In this document: positions 49,073 through 59,994 of the stretch, piece by piece
Position numbering within the stretch: the first letter of the stretch is position 1
Layout of the letters: every line of letters starts with the position of its first letter
Assembly: GCA_038503065.1 (NCBI GenBank)
Contig: JBCAMK010000007.1
Location: 1,798,001-1,862,000 of the forward strand
Direction: 5' to 3'
Origin: Paragyromitra xinjiangensis
Taxonomy: Eukaryota; Ascomycota; Pezizomycetes; Pezizales; Discinaceae
Length of the DNA: 64,000 bases
Position numbers and translations under genes: made by a program
The notes under the pieces: model-generated
Seen by the model: the letters and a program-made list of their open reading frames with translations, nothing else
Database searches by the model: none
Told to the model about the DNA's origin: nothing

Positions 49073-49431
49073 ATGTCTGACCAGTTTGCCCAAATCGCCG
49101 ATATCCCTAGAGAGTTCCTTAAAGAAGGTACTCTGTTCATCAACCGATGCACCAAGCGTATGTCGCCTTCATTCTGGGTACTTGTCGCTATGTCTCTTGG
49201 TTCAATGCGCTAACAGCTCTGGGCTCTATAGCGGATAAGAGGGAGTTCATCAAGATCTCCCAGGCTGTTGGTATCGGTTTCGTTGTCATGGGCGCTATTG
49301 GCTTCATCGTGAAACTCATCCATATTCCTGTCAACAACATCTTAGTGTATGTGCCCCAAATCCTGGAATACTCCCTATTCCTTTCCTACAGGTTATACAT
49401 GAGACTGACATTCTACAGCGGCGCGGCATAA
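49073..49431 (+). CDS. SSS1: Protein transport protein Sec61 subunit gamma
   Basis: A 70-aa single-span subunit of the ER protein-conducting channel. Exons: 49073-49157, 49232-49346 and 49419-49431; the last exon adds only the end of VGAA. The translation [39 protein letters not shown], then a hydrophobic span ([20 protein letters not shown]) and PVNNILVGAA covers the family end to end. Introns are 74 and 72 nt. Confidence 0.97.
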
Positions 49432-49950
49432 ATTATCAAATAATTGCTTTTGGGTGAATGGTTTTTCGGGACGTCAGCATGACTGGGACTGGAGTTTCGT
49501 TATTTCTAGTGCAGAGGAAAGGAAAGGAAAGGGAAAGTGAAAGGGAAAGGTGGTTTTCTTGTTACTGTACGATACTTTCAGCGGGGCGCGGTTGGGCTTT
49601 TTTTTTTTTACGAAAAAAGTATTGGATTAGATTCCATTGCTAGAGATACAAAGTGTACTGGACATAATGCTTGATATATCGTGAAAAATACGTGGTTCAA
49701 GCTCGTCTATTGAATACTAGAAAGCTCCCAAAAACCAAATCTACATCTGGCGGCTATCGCATGTTGTGCTGTAAATCCTTGGAGTTGCACAGTTCTCATA
49801 CCAAGAACCCTAGTCGTTGCTACTGTACCCCGAATTTAGGCACAAACGAGGCGCGTTTCCAGAACGCGTCTCACCTCGGGGAGCCTCAACTACCTCCGGG
49901 ATCCTCCCCAAACCTCCTCTCCCTCCCTCCCTCAAACAACCACAACAACC
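49432..49950. other. Intergenic region between SSS1 and the J-protein gene
   Basis: 3' flank of SSS1 and promoter of the next gene, including a GGAAAGG-rich purine stretch (49510-49550), a T-rich run and a C/T-rich leader just before 49951. No gene seen. Confidence 0.5.
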
Positions 49951-51198
49951 ATGTCCGACTCCGAAGGCAAATCCACTAGCGACTCCAATGAGTTCCCCTC
50001 CCCCCCGACCGATATAGACCCCTACGCCGTCCTCTTCATCCCACGCACCTCCACCGCCGCCGAAATCCGTTCTGCCTACCGGCGCCTCGCGCTCTCTACC
50101 CACCCCGACAAAGTACCCCCTGCCGAGCGCGAATCCGCACATACAAGATTCCAACAACTAGCATTCGCATACGCCGTTCTCAGCGACGAAGCACGACGCG
50201 CACGCTACGATGCTACAGGGAGTACGAGCGAGAGCGCTTTCGGCGGGGAGGCGTTTGATTGGAAGGCATTCTTTAAGCAACAGGTTAAAGATTTGGTGAG
50301 TCCTGAGGCAGTGGAGAAGTTTAAGAGGGAGTATCAAGGTATGTTTTAGCTTATTTGTTTCTTCGGAACGAGCTAATGGAGGGTGGAAATAGGGTCCGAG
50401 GAAGAGCGACTTGCTGTTCTCGATGCTTATACGTCGTCGCAAGGATCACTTGATGTGGTTTTCGAGCGTGTCATGGTCTCTTCTGTCCTTGATGACGAAG
50501 AGCGTTTCCGCACTATAATCCAAGCTGCAATTGACGCCGGAGAAGTTGAAGCCTACAAGGCGTTTACCAAGGAGACGAAAAAGTCAAAGAATGAGCGACG
50601 GAAGAAGGCGGAAGGTGAGCAGAAGGAGGCGGAGGAATATGCAAAAGAGCTAGGAGTGTGGGATGTGTTGTTTGGAAATAAAAAGAAGGGTACGGAGGAA
50701 GTGGAGAAGGTGCACTCCGGAGAAGCTGAGGTGGAAGGAGAAGAGGACGAGGAAGATGAACCCTCAACTAAGCCCAAGTCAAAAGGGAGGGCAAGAGGGA
50801 AGGAAAGGACTGCACCCAAATCAAAAGCGGACCCAAAACCCAAAGCCAAGAAGGCCAAAAAAGAAGACGATACGTCCGCCTTAGAAGCTCTTATAAAATC
50901 TCGCCAACAAAATCGGCAGGCCGATTTCTTATCAAATATTGAGGCTAAATACGGCCCTGGTGGGTCTGAAGTCACAAAAGAGAAAGCTCAAAAGAAAGCT
51001 CAAGGTCGAGGCCGAGGGAAGAAAGTTGTCGAGGAGGAGGTGGTGGATGAGGAGGAAGCAGAGCCTGCTGAACAGGAATTCCAAGCTTCTCGGAAGAAGA
51101 TCGAGAAAAGTATGGGTAAGAAAAGAGGAGCTGACAAGGCAGAAAATGGTGGAGAGACAAGGGAAATACGAAGATCAAAGAGGGCCAAGACCGGGTAG
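49951..51198 (+). CDS. DnaJ-domain protein, DNAJC9-like
   Basis: A 397-aa J protein, a co-chaperone that stimulates Hsp70; the animal relative DNAJC9 works in the nucleus with histones. Exons 49951-50338 and 50393-51198 with a 54-nt intron. The J domain covers about residues 24-92: IDPYAVLFIPRTSTAAEIRS, AYRRLALSTHPDKVPP (HPD tripeptide) and FQQLAFAYAVLSDEARRARYD. It is followed by the family-typical helical region (FDWKAFFKQQVKDLVSPEAV, then LAVLDAYTSSQGSLDVVFERV). The C-terminal half is highly charged and lysine-rich (KGRARGKERTAPKSK, SRKKIEKSMGKKRG, RRSKRAKTG), consistent with nuclear localisation and nucleic-acid or histone contact. Confidence 0.92.
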
Positions 51199-54100
51199 TA
51201 GTAGGCCTTTCGCTAGAGATACAGGAATTATGGCATGGTGTTTAAGGATATTACTTTCAGAAGTGATTTATGTACTATTAGAAGCGTATCATTGGCCGTG
51301 AAAGCTATAGTATCTTACGGGTCCCCTATGTCGGTAGTTTACCTCCAAAAAAATGACACTTCCGTTTGCATAGTGAATTACTATAACTGGCGCAAGAACA
51401 GCTATGTGCTGAGCTGCGAATAATTTCCGTATGCTACGTCTCCGGAGGAACAGATCAGGGTGGCATGGAGAGGTCGCGGTGCTTAAGAGCGGAGAGCTAG
51501 CTATCAACACTACATGTATTATTCACACGAGAAGGAATAAATTTTTAGTGATTATAGGTTCTTGTATTTGTTCTAGTAAATCTTTAAGCCCACAGTTTTC
51601 ACTCTCAAAGAATCTACGAATTCACGTATTGATCCGTAACCCCACCTCCAACTAAGAACCCATGATGCTGGGTCTATGTAAGTCTGTTGACGATTCCACG
51701 TTAGAATCACCATTCATCTCTGAACATGCAAAGGCCAACCAGATCAAAGATAAAAAACAAAAGGAACATAGGTATCAGGCTACGGCCCCGGTCAAAGGGC
51801 GATTTCATCAATACCCCCACGTATGGCGGGGGGCGTATGAAGACCGTCGTGAGATTGTAGAAGGAGTATCATCATGTTACGATGTTCCTTTAAGAAGGGA
51901 GGATAGAGAAGAATGCAGGGAGCGTAAAAAAAGTTACTGACCTTTGAAGGGAGAATGGGGCATGCATTAGTGGGCTATGACTGAGATTTTTCGTTCTATT
52001 CTTTTAGTTATGTTAGCCTCGTGAGGTTAAAAGGGACATAAAATTATGATAAGGCAAAAATGTAAGGGAATCAGCTATTCCAGTTCTCGTCTTCTACGGG
52101 ATGCTACTCCCGCTCGGACATATGCTTGTCTATTTGTAAGGAAATCTCATCATTTTGGGAGGGGGGCATAGGTAAGCGAATGAGAAGCAAAGGGTATCTT
52201 ACTGTTTGTGATAAGGCTGGACGTGTTAATGTTAGGAACAAAATAAACTGATAAAATCCTGTGTTATGATACTGTGAAACAGTTAGCACACTGCGAACAT
52301 CATAGATTTTTTGATGTGTATGAGAGACAGAATGTGAATAATCAGATATTGCATGAATGGTATTAAAAGTTTGTTTCGTCATCGGTAAACCCGAATAAGA
52401 CTCGTCATCTAAAGTGGATATCATCATTTGGGGGAATGGGGGCAGTGAAATTTTAAGGCTTCAAGGAAAGTTAATTACCTTTTCAAGATCAAACTGTGAT
52501 CAAAAATAAGATTAGTCTGAAAAATCCGTCAGCATTGGCAAGATCTTTAGGTATAGAAGCGCAGTCGACTAAAAGAAGACATTATGCGGCCGGCTATAAT
52601 CAGTGGGCAGGGGTTTCTGAGGCCCCAACCATAATTGCGTCTCGATCATTGGATTTCAGAGACCAGTGCTCTATGCAAATCATCATTGAAGACGGCCGCA
52701 TACACGATGTCCTGTGATAGAGGAAAAGTGCAATCTAACCTCTATAATTTCTTACATGGTAAACCTAAAACAACGACCATCAGCAAACGATATCGAATGA
52801 GTAGTGTTGTGATATATTTTGAAGAAGCGATGGGGGTGAAAGCTCAGAAATAGCCATTTGATTTCGGCATTGCACCGAAGTGCTTGGACGGTAATTTCCA
52901 GCGTATATAGTTGTCAAATTGTTCATCTTTGCGATCTAGGATGGGGGATGAGGCAGAGGGCAATTGAAGATAGAAGTTACAGAGCGGACAGGGGGACTGG
53001 ATGCACACCGTGTAATTTTTGTTGCTTTGCAAATTGAGTTATGTTAGTATTATGTGACAAAATTTTATCAACCGCAAAGGCCAATTCAAGACCGAAGCCA
53101 AGAATCATCGCTGAATCCTAACATCTACTTCCGTTAGCAGAGAACTTCAAAAAGATCTCGCAATGAACAATAATAAAATGACGGAAAAGGTTTCCATATC
53201 AGCCTGACGTGCAAAGTAGTTTCACACCTCAACCCTTTGGGAAGAAGTCAAAGACTCTAGTTATGCGGTTGTACAAATCATCACCAAAGAAACCATTGGT
53301 GTAGTGAGGGATGGAGAGAAGATAGATGGGAATGTTTTACTGACCTCATCATTGGTTATTACCGCGTCGGGGAGACGTGATGGTGTGTAAATAAAACATG
53401 GTGAGGATAAAAGGTGAGGTGGTGAGGAGCAAAAAAAATCTGATTTGTAGGAACTGACCGCGTTTTTTCGCCGCCTTGGCAAGAAGCGGGTTGTGGGACT
53501 GGTGTGGGGTAAAACCCCCTGCCCGTAGCCCTACTTCTCAGATGGATTTCGGCTAAAATCAAATGAAACGCTGCAAGCAAAACAAAAGACGTCCAACCTC
53601 GGTTCACTAATATTATTCCGGTAGCGGGCGATCTCGGAAGACACCGGCTGATACGCCCATCCTTACCTTACCGATTTTTTCGTGGAGGTCCGGAGGTCCG
53701 GAGGAAGAAGGGATTCGAATTAACATTTGGGGGAAGAGCTAAGTTTTGGCGGGGTTGATCGTGGGTTAGCTTCCCAGTCTGATCACGGGTCCTTAGCAGT
53801 GAACGACGTCACGAGCCTCTTTCTAGCTGGTTGAAAGGTCTTGCGAGTACCTAATGACATGAACGCAACAAGATGGGAAGCAAGGAAAAAAGAAAAGGGA
53901 AATGCGAGCGGCTATCAACGGGTGTGCGAGAGATGAGAATATGCAGATGAAAGACATCGTGTGCCCTCTTTTTTATGTATCATGGGTAGAGCTCGGCAGT
54001 CGCAGCAATTCGGGACGAATAACAGCTGCCCTTGTAGTTCCGAGCTTATTTAAATTGCTCAGTCAATCAATTGCAAGAATTCTCTTTGTACAGTAGTATA

Positions 54101-54253
54101 ACTAGTGCCTAGCCCCCCCTCAGCACCATCGCTAGTCTTATTCTAACTCACTATTCTTCTGTTCGCGACCATTACACAACCATTCCCTATATCTCATATT
54201 CTCGTCATTACTCTACTTCATATCCCCAGGATAATTCCATAAACTCGTTTAAA
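51199..54253. other. Gene-poor tract, 3 kb, including the FBP1 promoter
   Basis: No supported gene. A charged 92-codon ORF at 51662-51940 (+) and others at 52104-52427 (-) and 53359-53607 (-) have no motif or splice context. A C-rich block (CCCCCCCTC, about 54113-54121) with a CCCCT stress-element core lies about 135 bp upstream of FBP1. Confidence 0.5.
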
Positions 54254-55639
54254 ATGGTTACAAACGACAACAACGGTCATGCTGCTGCGGATTCCGAGGT
54301 GAAGACCGATATTATCACCTTGACCCGCTTCCTTACAGAAGCCCAGCACGAGCTTGGTTCTTATGCTACTGGTGACTTCACGTGAGTTATCTTATGGCTT
54401 TGGATACCTCGATGTAATTGTGGAAAGCTCATATGTGAAACAGACTACTTTGTCACGCCCTTCAATTCTCATTTAAGAGCATTGCGTAAGCCATATTCCA
54501 ATTTTCAGATCCCTGAGGCTTGAGATTATCAGATACCTTCGGTGAGAATACTGGAAACTAATTTGAACCCCGATTTCATAGCTATTACATCCGACGTGCT
54601 ACCTTGATCAACGTAAGTCTTTTCCATAGCTATAATACAAAGCGCAAAGCTTACACCACTTCCCTCTCATAGCTTATCGGTCTTGCTGGCTCTGCCAATT
54701 CAACCGGTGATGACCAGAAGAAACTCGACGTTATCGGAAATGAGATCTTCATCAACGCTATGCGTGGCTGTGGTAAAGTAAGAGTACTAGTATCAGAAGA
54801 AGAAGATGAAGCTATAATCTTCCCTGGGAACGGCAGATACGCCGTCGTCTGCGACCCCATTGACGGTTCTTCCAACTTGGACGCAGGTGTATCAGTTGGT
54901 ACAATTTTCGGTATCTTCAGACTAGACGATCATGCTACTGGGACAGCGGAGGATGTTTTACTTCCAGGAACAGAGCTTGTGGCTTCTGGGTTCACGATGT
55001 ACGGTGCTTCAGCGAATTTGGTGTTGACCATGAAGGGAGGGAATGTGAACGGCTTCACCCTCGATGGCGCGCTCGGAGAGTTCATCCTCACACATCCCGA
55101 TGTTCGTACCTTCCTTTAATGCTAAGTAGTACATTACTAACAGCCCATAGATGAAAATGCCAAAAACGAGAGGCATCTACTCCGTCAACGAAGGAAACTC
55201 TCTCTATTGGACCGATGCCTGCAGGGAATATTTTGAGTCAATCAAATACCCGAAAGAGCCAGGCGCGAAACCCTACTCTGGCCGATACATCGGATCAATG
55301 GTTGCAGACGCATATAGGACGCTGTGTTACGGAGGAATGTTCGCCTACCCAGCCGATACAAAGAGCCCTAAGGGGAAGTTGAGAATTCTATACGAGTGTG
55401 CGCCTATGGCTATGGTTATGGAAAATGGTAAGTTTGCGCGGGGCAAACAACAGATGCCTAGGAGTCGTGGCTAATTATGGGTTTCTACAGCGGGTGGATT
55501 GGCGGTTACCAGTGTCATGAAGAGGATGCTTGACGTTGTCCCGGAGCACATCCACGACAGATCGGGTATCTTCATGGGCTCATATGACGAGATCAAGAAA
55601 GTTCAAGCTATTTTCGCAAAGCATGGTGTTAAGCCGTAA
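54254..55639 (+). CDS. FBP1: Fructose-1,6-bisphosphatase
   Basis: Cytosolic gluconeogenic enzyme that dephosphorylates fructose-1,6-bisphosphate. 351 aa from six exons: 54254-54381, 54444-54485, 54582-54612, 54673-55101, 55151-55427 and 55491-55639. The short exons 2 and 3 give [14 protein letters not shown] and [10 protein letters not shown], joining to [20 protein letters not shown]. Metal and active-site motifs are [30 protein letters not shown] and [40 protein letters not shown] follows. The C-terminus [21 protein letters not shown] is complete. Introns are 49-96 nt. The gene is normally glucose-repressed in fungi, but no repressor site was proven here. Confidence 0.97.
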
Positions 55640-56446
55640 ATGAAAAACTAATGAATACGCGGCGTTTGAGGGATCGATGAATTGGTGCTTTTCTAGGCAT
55701 CGGTTCTCTGGAAAGGACTGGTCAGCATTGCTTTTTTTTTTTTGTACTTTTGATGCGTTTTTCGTTTCATTATCTTTCATGTACAATCTATGTAGGAAAA
55801 AAGAATTGGAGTCTTGGTTTTTTTGACAATGATTTTTGTGGGGTGTGGGGCCTGCAGACAAAGCTTATCAACTCAATGGCGAATTGATGATCCGGCAAAT
55901 TCCACATGAAGTATGTGATACCCGGCATTTTTGCATACCCGTGCATTTCCATGTACTCTAGTTACCCACAGTGATTGTGAGATATATAAATCCCTCTTGA
56001 TCCCGGGATTAGTGATATTCACTCTCCAGGGCATAGATTAAATAAGGCGGAGATTAGTTTAAACGCTCCAAGTTCCTGATACATCAGAAAATTTGGGTTC
56101 GACAGTATAATGGGATCCAGGTGTCGATCTGTGGGACTTTGTCTCGAAAGCCACTGGATACTCAAATTCTCACGGATACTTGTCCCGTTGCTCGTGTGAC
56201 ACGATTCCTTCTGAGGAACTTTTCAAAGCCTAGAACCAGGGGCCCCGAGTTCTTCCTTTTTTTAGCATATCACGAGCATAACCGCAACTTCCATCTTGAG
56301 TTGCATGAAATTATTATGTAACGTTTGAAAACGAAGCATTCCAATTGACGCAATGTTATCTATCAGCCTCTCGTATTTAGGTACGATTATGCTTCCGAAG
56401 TACATGGTTTCCCTTTATGCTATTTCCGATATTAAACCCCTTTAGC
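55640..56446. other. Convergent intergenic region between FBP1 and SOD2
   Basis: 3' flanks of both genes with T-rich runs. ORFs at 55580-55861 (-) and 56121-56321 (+) look random. Confidence 0.55.
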
Positions 56447-57362
56447 TTACGCTTTGAACCTGCCTTCAGCAGTTTTCCAGTTGATGACATCCCAGATGGC
56501 ACTGAAGTACTCGGCCTTGCGGTTCTGGTATTGGAGGCTACTTCATTGTTAGTCCCCACCCTTAAAACTCCGCTGTCTATGCGAGTAGAGAGGAAGGAAG
56601 AATTACTAATAAGCATGCTCCCAAGCATCAATTCCCAACAACGGCGCATACTTCCCAGTCACAGGATCTTGATTTGGCAAAGTAATGACCTGCAACTGCT
56701 TCGTCTCCTTATCCTTCACAAGCCAACTCCATCCACTACCTTGAATACCTGCAAGAGAGACATTCACAACCTTCTTGAATTCGTCGTAGTTGCCCCATGT
56801 GCCATTGATAGCATCAGCAAGTGCGCCTGATGGGGGCGTACCGCCACCGGCAGACTTAGGCGCGAGGTTCTCCCAGAAGAGAGAATGGTTCAAGTGACCT
56901 CTGTAGGATTATATCGGTTATTCTTTCTGTTCTGCCTCATGCTTCGTACGCCGGTGAGAAATACCCTCCATGAAACTTCAGTGCAGGCTGAAGTGCAATC
57001 TGCGCTTTGACATCCTTGGATTGCTGTGCGGTGGCATACTTCTCCTCAGCTTCGTTCAGGGAGTTGACGTATGTTTGGTGATGCTTGGAGTGGTGGAGCT
57101 GTTTTACCATATATATCAGTCATTATGCTCTTCTCAACATACTACCGCAATAGAAAATAACATTCCATTCTTCCTAACATCCCAACAATCGTGAGAAACT
57201 GGGTAAACAAACCTCCATAATCTTCCCCGAAATTGCCGGCTCGAGTGCTGCATAGTCATATGGTAGATCCGGGAGACTATGTTTCGCGAGGACCGCAGAA
57301 GTTGCGAATCCGCGACTGGAGGCAGCGGCGATAGGTCGAAGAGCAAGGCGTGTAAATGACAT
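56447..57362 (-). CDS. SOD2: Superoxide dismutase [Mn], mitochondrial
   Basis: Detoxifies superoxide in the mitochondrial matrix; 222 aa. Exons: 57362-57213, 57098-56965, 56900-56607 and 56537-56447. The presequence [20 protein letters not shown] precedes [20 protein letters not shown]. Metal ligands are His in [14 protein letters not shown], His in [14 protein letters not shown], and Asp and His in [20 protein letters not shown]. Other family marks are ALKFHGG and GSGWSWLV. The gene ends [14 protein letters not shown]. Introns 1-3 are 114, 64 and 69 nt. Complete and apparently functional. Confidence 0.97.
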
Positions 57363-58099
57363 TATAATGTAAATTTTAATTGAATTGTGTTTGATAGTGT
57401 AAATGTTTCTCGAGATGTTGTTTTGGTGAGAATGGTGGGGGAAGACGTCATTTTTTGTCTTGTGGAAATGACGTGCTGAGTAATGATCGCGTGGGCTAGA
57501 AGCCGGTTATCGGTTGTGGGATCATCCGGGATCACTCGGCTATTTTCTAGGAGGCAGCTTGACGAGAGAAACTAAGTGAAGGCGGAGGTAGATATCAAAC
57601 GAAAGTTACATAATACTCACTCCCTACTTCTGGTACCCGAGCCCACCCAAAAAGCAAAACCGGTAGGGACCCTATAACTCAAGTTTAGTTCTGTTAAAGA
57701 GCACGATAAGCATAGCCTTGTGCCAAACTACTAGATATAATCACTCAAAGGCCCCCCGAGACAATCTCTCCGTGGCAGAAACTTGGCACTTAACGTCATG
57801 CTGGTCTTTAATTCGACCTCAGTCACGGTTCCCTATCCACCGGTGGGTAATAGGGGGGGATGTGCAAAAAGCAGCAAAAACACTAGTAATTACATCTAAC
57901 ATTCCTCTTTTGGTATATATATATCTTTTATGTAAACCGATTAGAAACGAACATCTCCTCCTTAGAGCGTTCAGTATCGGCGAAGAACAAGCACCTCTCG
58001 ACCGTAAGCCGCTAGGCCACGTTACTTTCAAAGAAAAAAAACTCGCCCACCTTATTCTCATCCCTATCGTCCACAACAAAAACCAATTGCAACCCAACA
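57363..58099. other. SOD2 upstream region and flank of the small membrane-protein gene
   Basis: Holds the SOD2 promoter (stress-type sites listed separately). ORFs 57718-58320 (+) and 57819-58100 (-) run over the same DNA, and the former continues into the gene at 58100-58429; neither has motifs. Confidence 0.5.
57444..57483 (-). promoter_or_regulatory. CRE/ATF-like and AP-1-like sites upstream of SOD2
   Basis: GACGTCAT (57444-57451, a full ATF/CREB-type site read ATGACGTC on the gene strand), ATGACGTG (57468-57475) and TGAGTAA (57477-57483; TTACTCA on the gene strand) cluster about 80-120 nt upstream of the SOD2 ATG. bZIP factors of the Atf1 and Yap1 types are known to drive fungal oxidative-stress genes through such sites. 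The function here is inferred. Confidence 0.45.
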
Positions 58100-58429
58100 T
58101 TATCGGCTACCACCTATCCGCTTCTCAAACACGACTTTCTTTCCCCAGAATGCCTCCACTTCCTTCGCAGCAGTACCAGCCTCCTTCTTCCCCAACACCT
58201 CGCCGACCAACCCACCCGGCGCAGGGCGCGGAATTGGACATTTACGCTTCTTTCTCCGCTGCTTTTCCTGTGAAAGATTTGTTGGTGTTACTGCTGATTC
58301 GGCACGCTCAGAACCCGTAGCGGGACACGGTAGGATGTGCGGTGCTGCCACTACGAGAAAAGATAGTACGGCGGTGGTTGTAAATAGACTAGCTGTCGAG
58401 AACGACTTAGGGTGCATTGCGGGTGGCAT
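58100..58429 (-). CDS. Hypothetical 109-aa single-span membrane protein
   Basis: Single-exon ORF with ATG at 58429 (MPPAMHPKSFSTASLFTTTA); the frame stays open 53 codons upstream, so an earlier start is possible. One hydrophobic segment (TTTAVLSFLVVAAPHILPCP) near the N-terminus is followed by a basic cluster (KQRRKKRKCPIPRP) and APGGLVGEVLGKK. The layout of N-terminal span plus basic tail resembles many small fungal mitochondrial or ER proteins, but I do not recognise the family. Confidence 0.5.
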   Translation of the reverse strand: MPPAMHPKSFSTASLFTTTAVLSFLVVAAPHILPCPATGSERAESAVTPTNLSQEKQRRKKRKCPIPRPAPGGLVGEVLGKKEAGTAAKEVEAFWGKKVVFEKRIGGSR

Positions 58430-59259
58430 TTTGGATGGATTACGAGGAATTGTCGCGGGAGTCGAGTAGGTATGTACAGGTGAAACGTTGAAGTGTTTGC
58501 GATCGTTTGGTGGCAGGGATAGAAACTTGAAAGTTTCGCTACTCCGGGTGTACGCAGATTCAGGAACGTCTTGTAGGCGGCCTGACAAAGCTCGGGAATC
58601 TTATAGGAAAGAAGTAAATATCCCACCAAGGGCCATGATAGCGAAGGATTGGTAGCGGTGGGCTGCTTTGACTGGAGGAACAAGTTGGTGGGTTGATGTT
58701 CCTCTTGCGACTCGTTGTCATGCCAGAAAACCTTGAAGGTGGAGAAACCGAACGGCACAATACGGTTGCTGCAATAAGCGGGGATGTCTCGCCTTACCCC
58801 ACCATGCACCGATGTTCGTGATGCACATTAATGCGCAACATCTCATACATAGAAGACAGCATTTTACAGGCTACAGCAAAAGCGGAATGATCAGATAGAT
58901 ATGAGATATTCTACGTAGAATTGTTGCGGATAACACAAAACCATGGATCATCTATTCGGTTAAAGAAAAGAAACCTCTATTTTACTCACATCTCCCAACA
59001 GCGAGGTAAATAAAGCTTAAGGAAATTGGAGAAGAATGAAATAAAATACACTTTTGTTTACACGGTATCATTCCTTCTGCTCCGGCCTAACTTCATCACA
59101 TGGTTTCACAATATTCTTCACGAAAAAAACGATCCCATGTCACCTCCACTCTACCCTTTCACTCATCCCGTTGCTTATACTAAAAGGCAAAGGCACCATC
59201 TTATTTCTTCAAATACGCCACCTAAGGTATGTACTACTTGGACTGGTATGACCAAAGAT
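58430..59259. other. Intergenic region upstream of the small membrane-protein gene
   Basis: Presumed promoter and leader of the 58429 gene, and 3' flank of QCR6. The ORF 58351-58809 (-) covers part of it in another frame without motifs. Confidence 0.5.
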
Positions 59260-59878
59260 TTACTTTAACTTAGACCAAAGTTTAGGAGCAGCGCACTGAT
59301 TGGCGCAGTGGAGAACATGGAAAACTAATGTGGGGTCGCAATTGATGTCAGCAAAGGGAGAAACAAAAGATAGCTCAATCGGTGAGATGGCAAAACGAAT
59401 AGCAAGGCGAAACGTACACTCTTCCACGCAATCCTCCTTAGGACCACCTTCAGAAATGTCAGATGTAACACGTTCGACACACTCATCAAAATGATGTTTG
59501 TACGGCTTGCATTCCTTTGTTTTAGAGCACTCTGGATTATAGTTAGCAAACTCAATTCGTTGTATTATTTTAAATATTCCCAATTCCCAATTGCCCTACG
59601 GGTAAAACGTAGAGATAAAGGAACAAACCTTCGATGATGGCCGGGGCAGGATCTTCGGGTTCTTCCTCTTCTTCCTCTTCTTCTTCCTCTTCCTCCTCTT
59701 TCTCTTCTCCCTTCTTCTCTAGCTCCTCTCCCTCCTCGGCTTCAGGTTCCTCCTTCTCTTCCTTGGACTCTTCCTTAGGCTGAGATTCCTCCTTCTCCTC
59801 GGCTGGTGGGGCCTCGGCCTGTACGTCGGAGACGGTCAGGGAGGTGTATAGATCTGAGATGAATGATGAAAGAGACAT
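59260..59878 (-). CDS. QCR6: Cytochrome bc1 complex hinge protein (subunit 6)
   Basis: Acidic intermembrane-space subunit of respiratory complex III that helps dock cytochrome c; 142 aa. Exons: 59878-59629, 59531-59418 and 59324-59260. After a short N-terminal part (MSLSSFISDLYTSLTVSDVQ) comes a very acidic Glu-rich region with a run of about 13 Glu. The conserved CHCH-like domain follows: EECSKTKECKPYKHHFDECV, ERVTSDISEGG, CVEEFFHVLHCANQCAAPKL and WSKLK. The Cys positions match those forming two disulfides in the family. Introns are 97 and 93 nt. Confidence 0.95.
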
Positions 59879-59989
59879 CTTCGCTGTCGGCGGGGAAACG
59901 GGGAGATTGGTGGTTGAGACGATACGAAGTGGAAACGGAACGTCGAACCCGGCAAAGATTTGATGTTGGACTGAAATGGCACACCAGCG

Positions 59990-59994
59990 ATTGG
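59990..59994 (-). promoter_or_regulatory. CCAAT box upstream of QCR6
   Basis: ATTGG here reads CCAAT on the QCR6 strand about 112 nt before its ATG; another ATTGG is at 59906-59910 in the leader. Binding by the HAP complex is plausible for a respiratory gene, but not shown. Confidence 0.35.

Noticed and set aside
51662..51940. 92-codon charged ORF downstream of the J-protein gene
   Set aside because: No motif or splice context and a length compatible with chance.
57718..58320. 200-codon plus-strand ORF upstream of SOD2
   Set aside because: Begins at a non-ATG codon, overlaps a better minus-strand ORF and has no motif.
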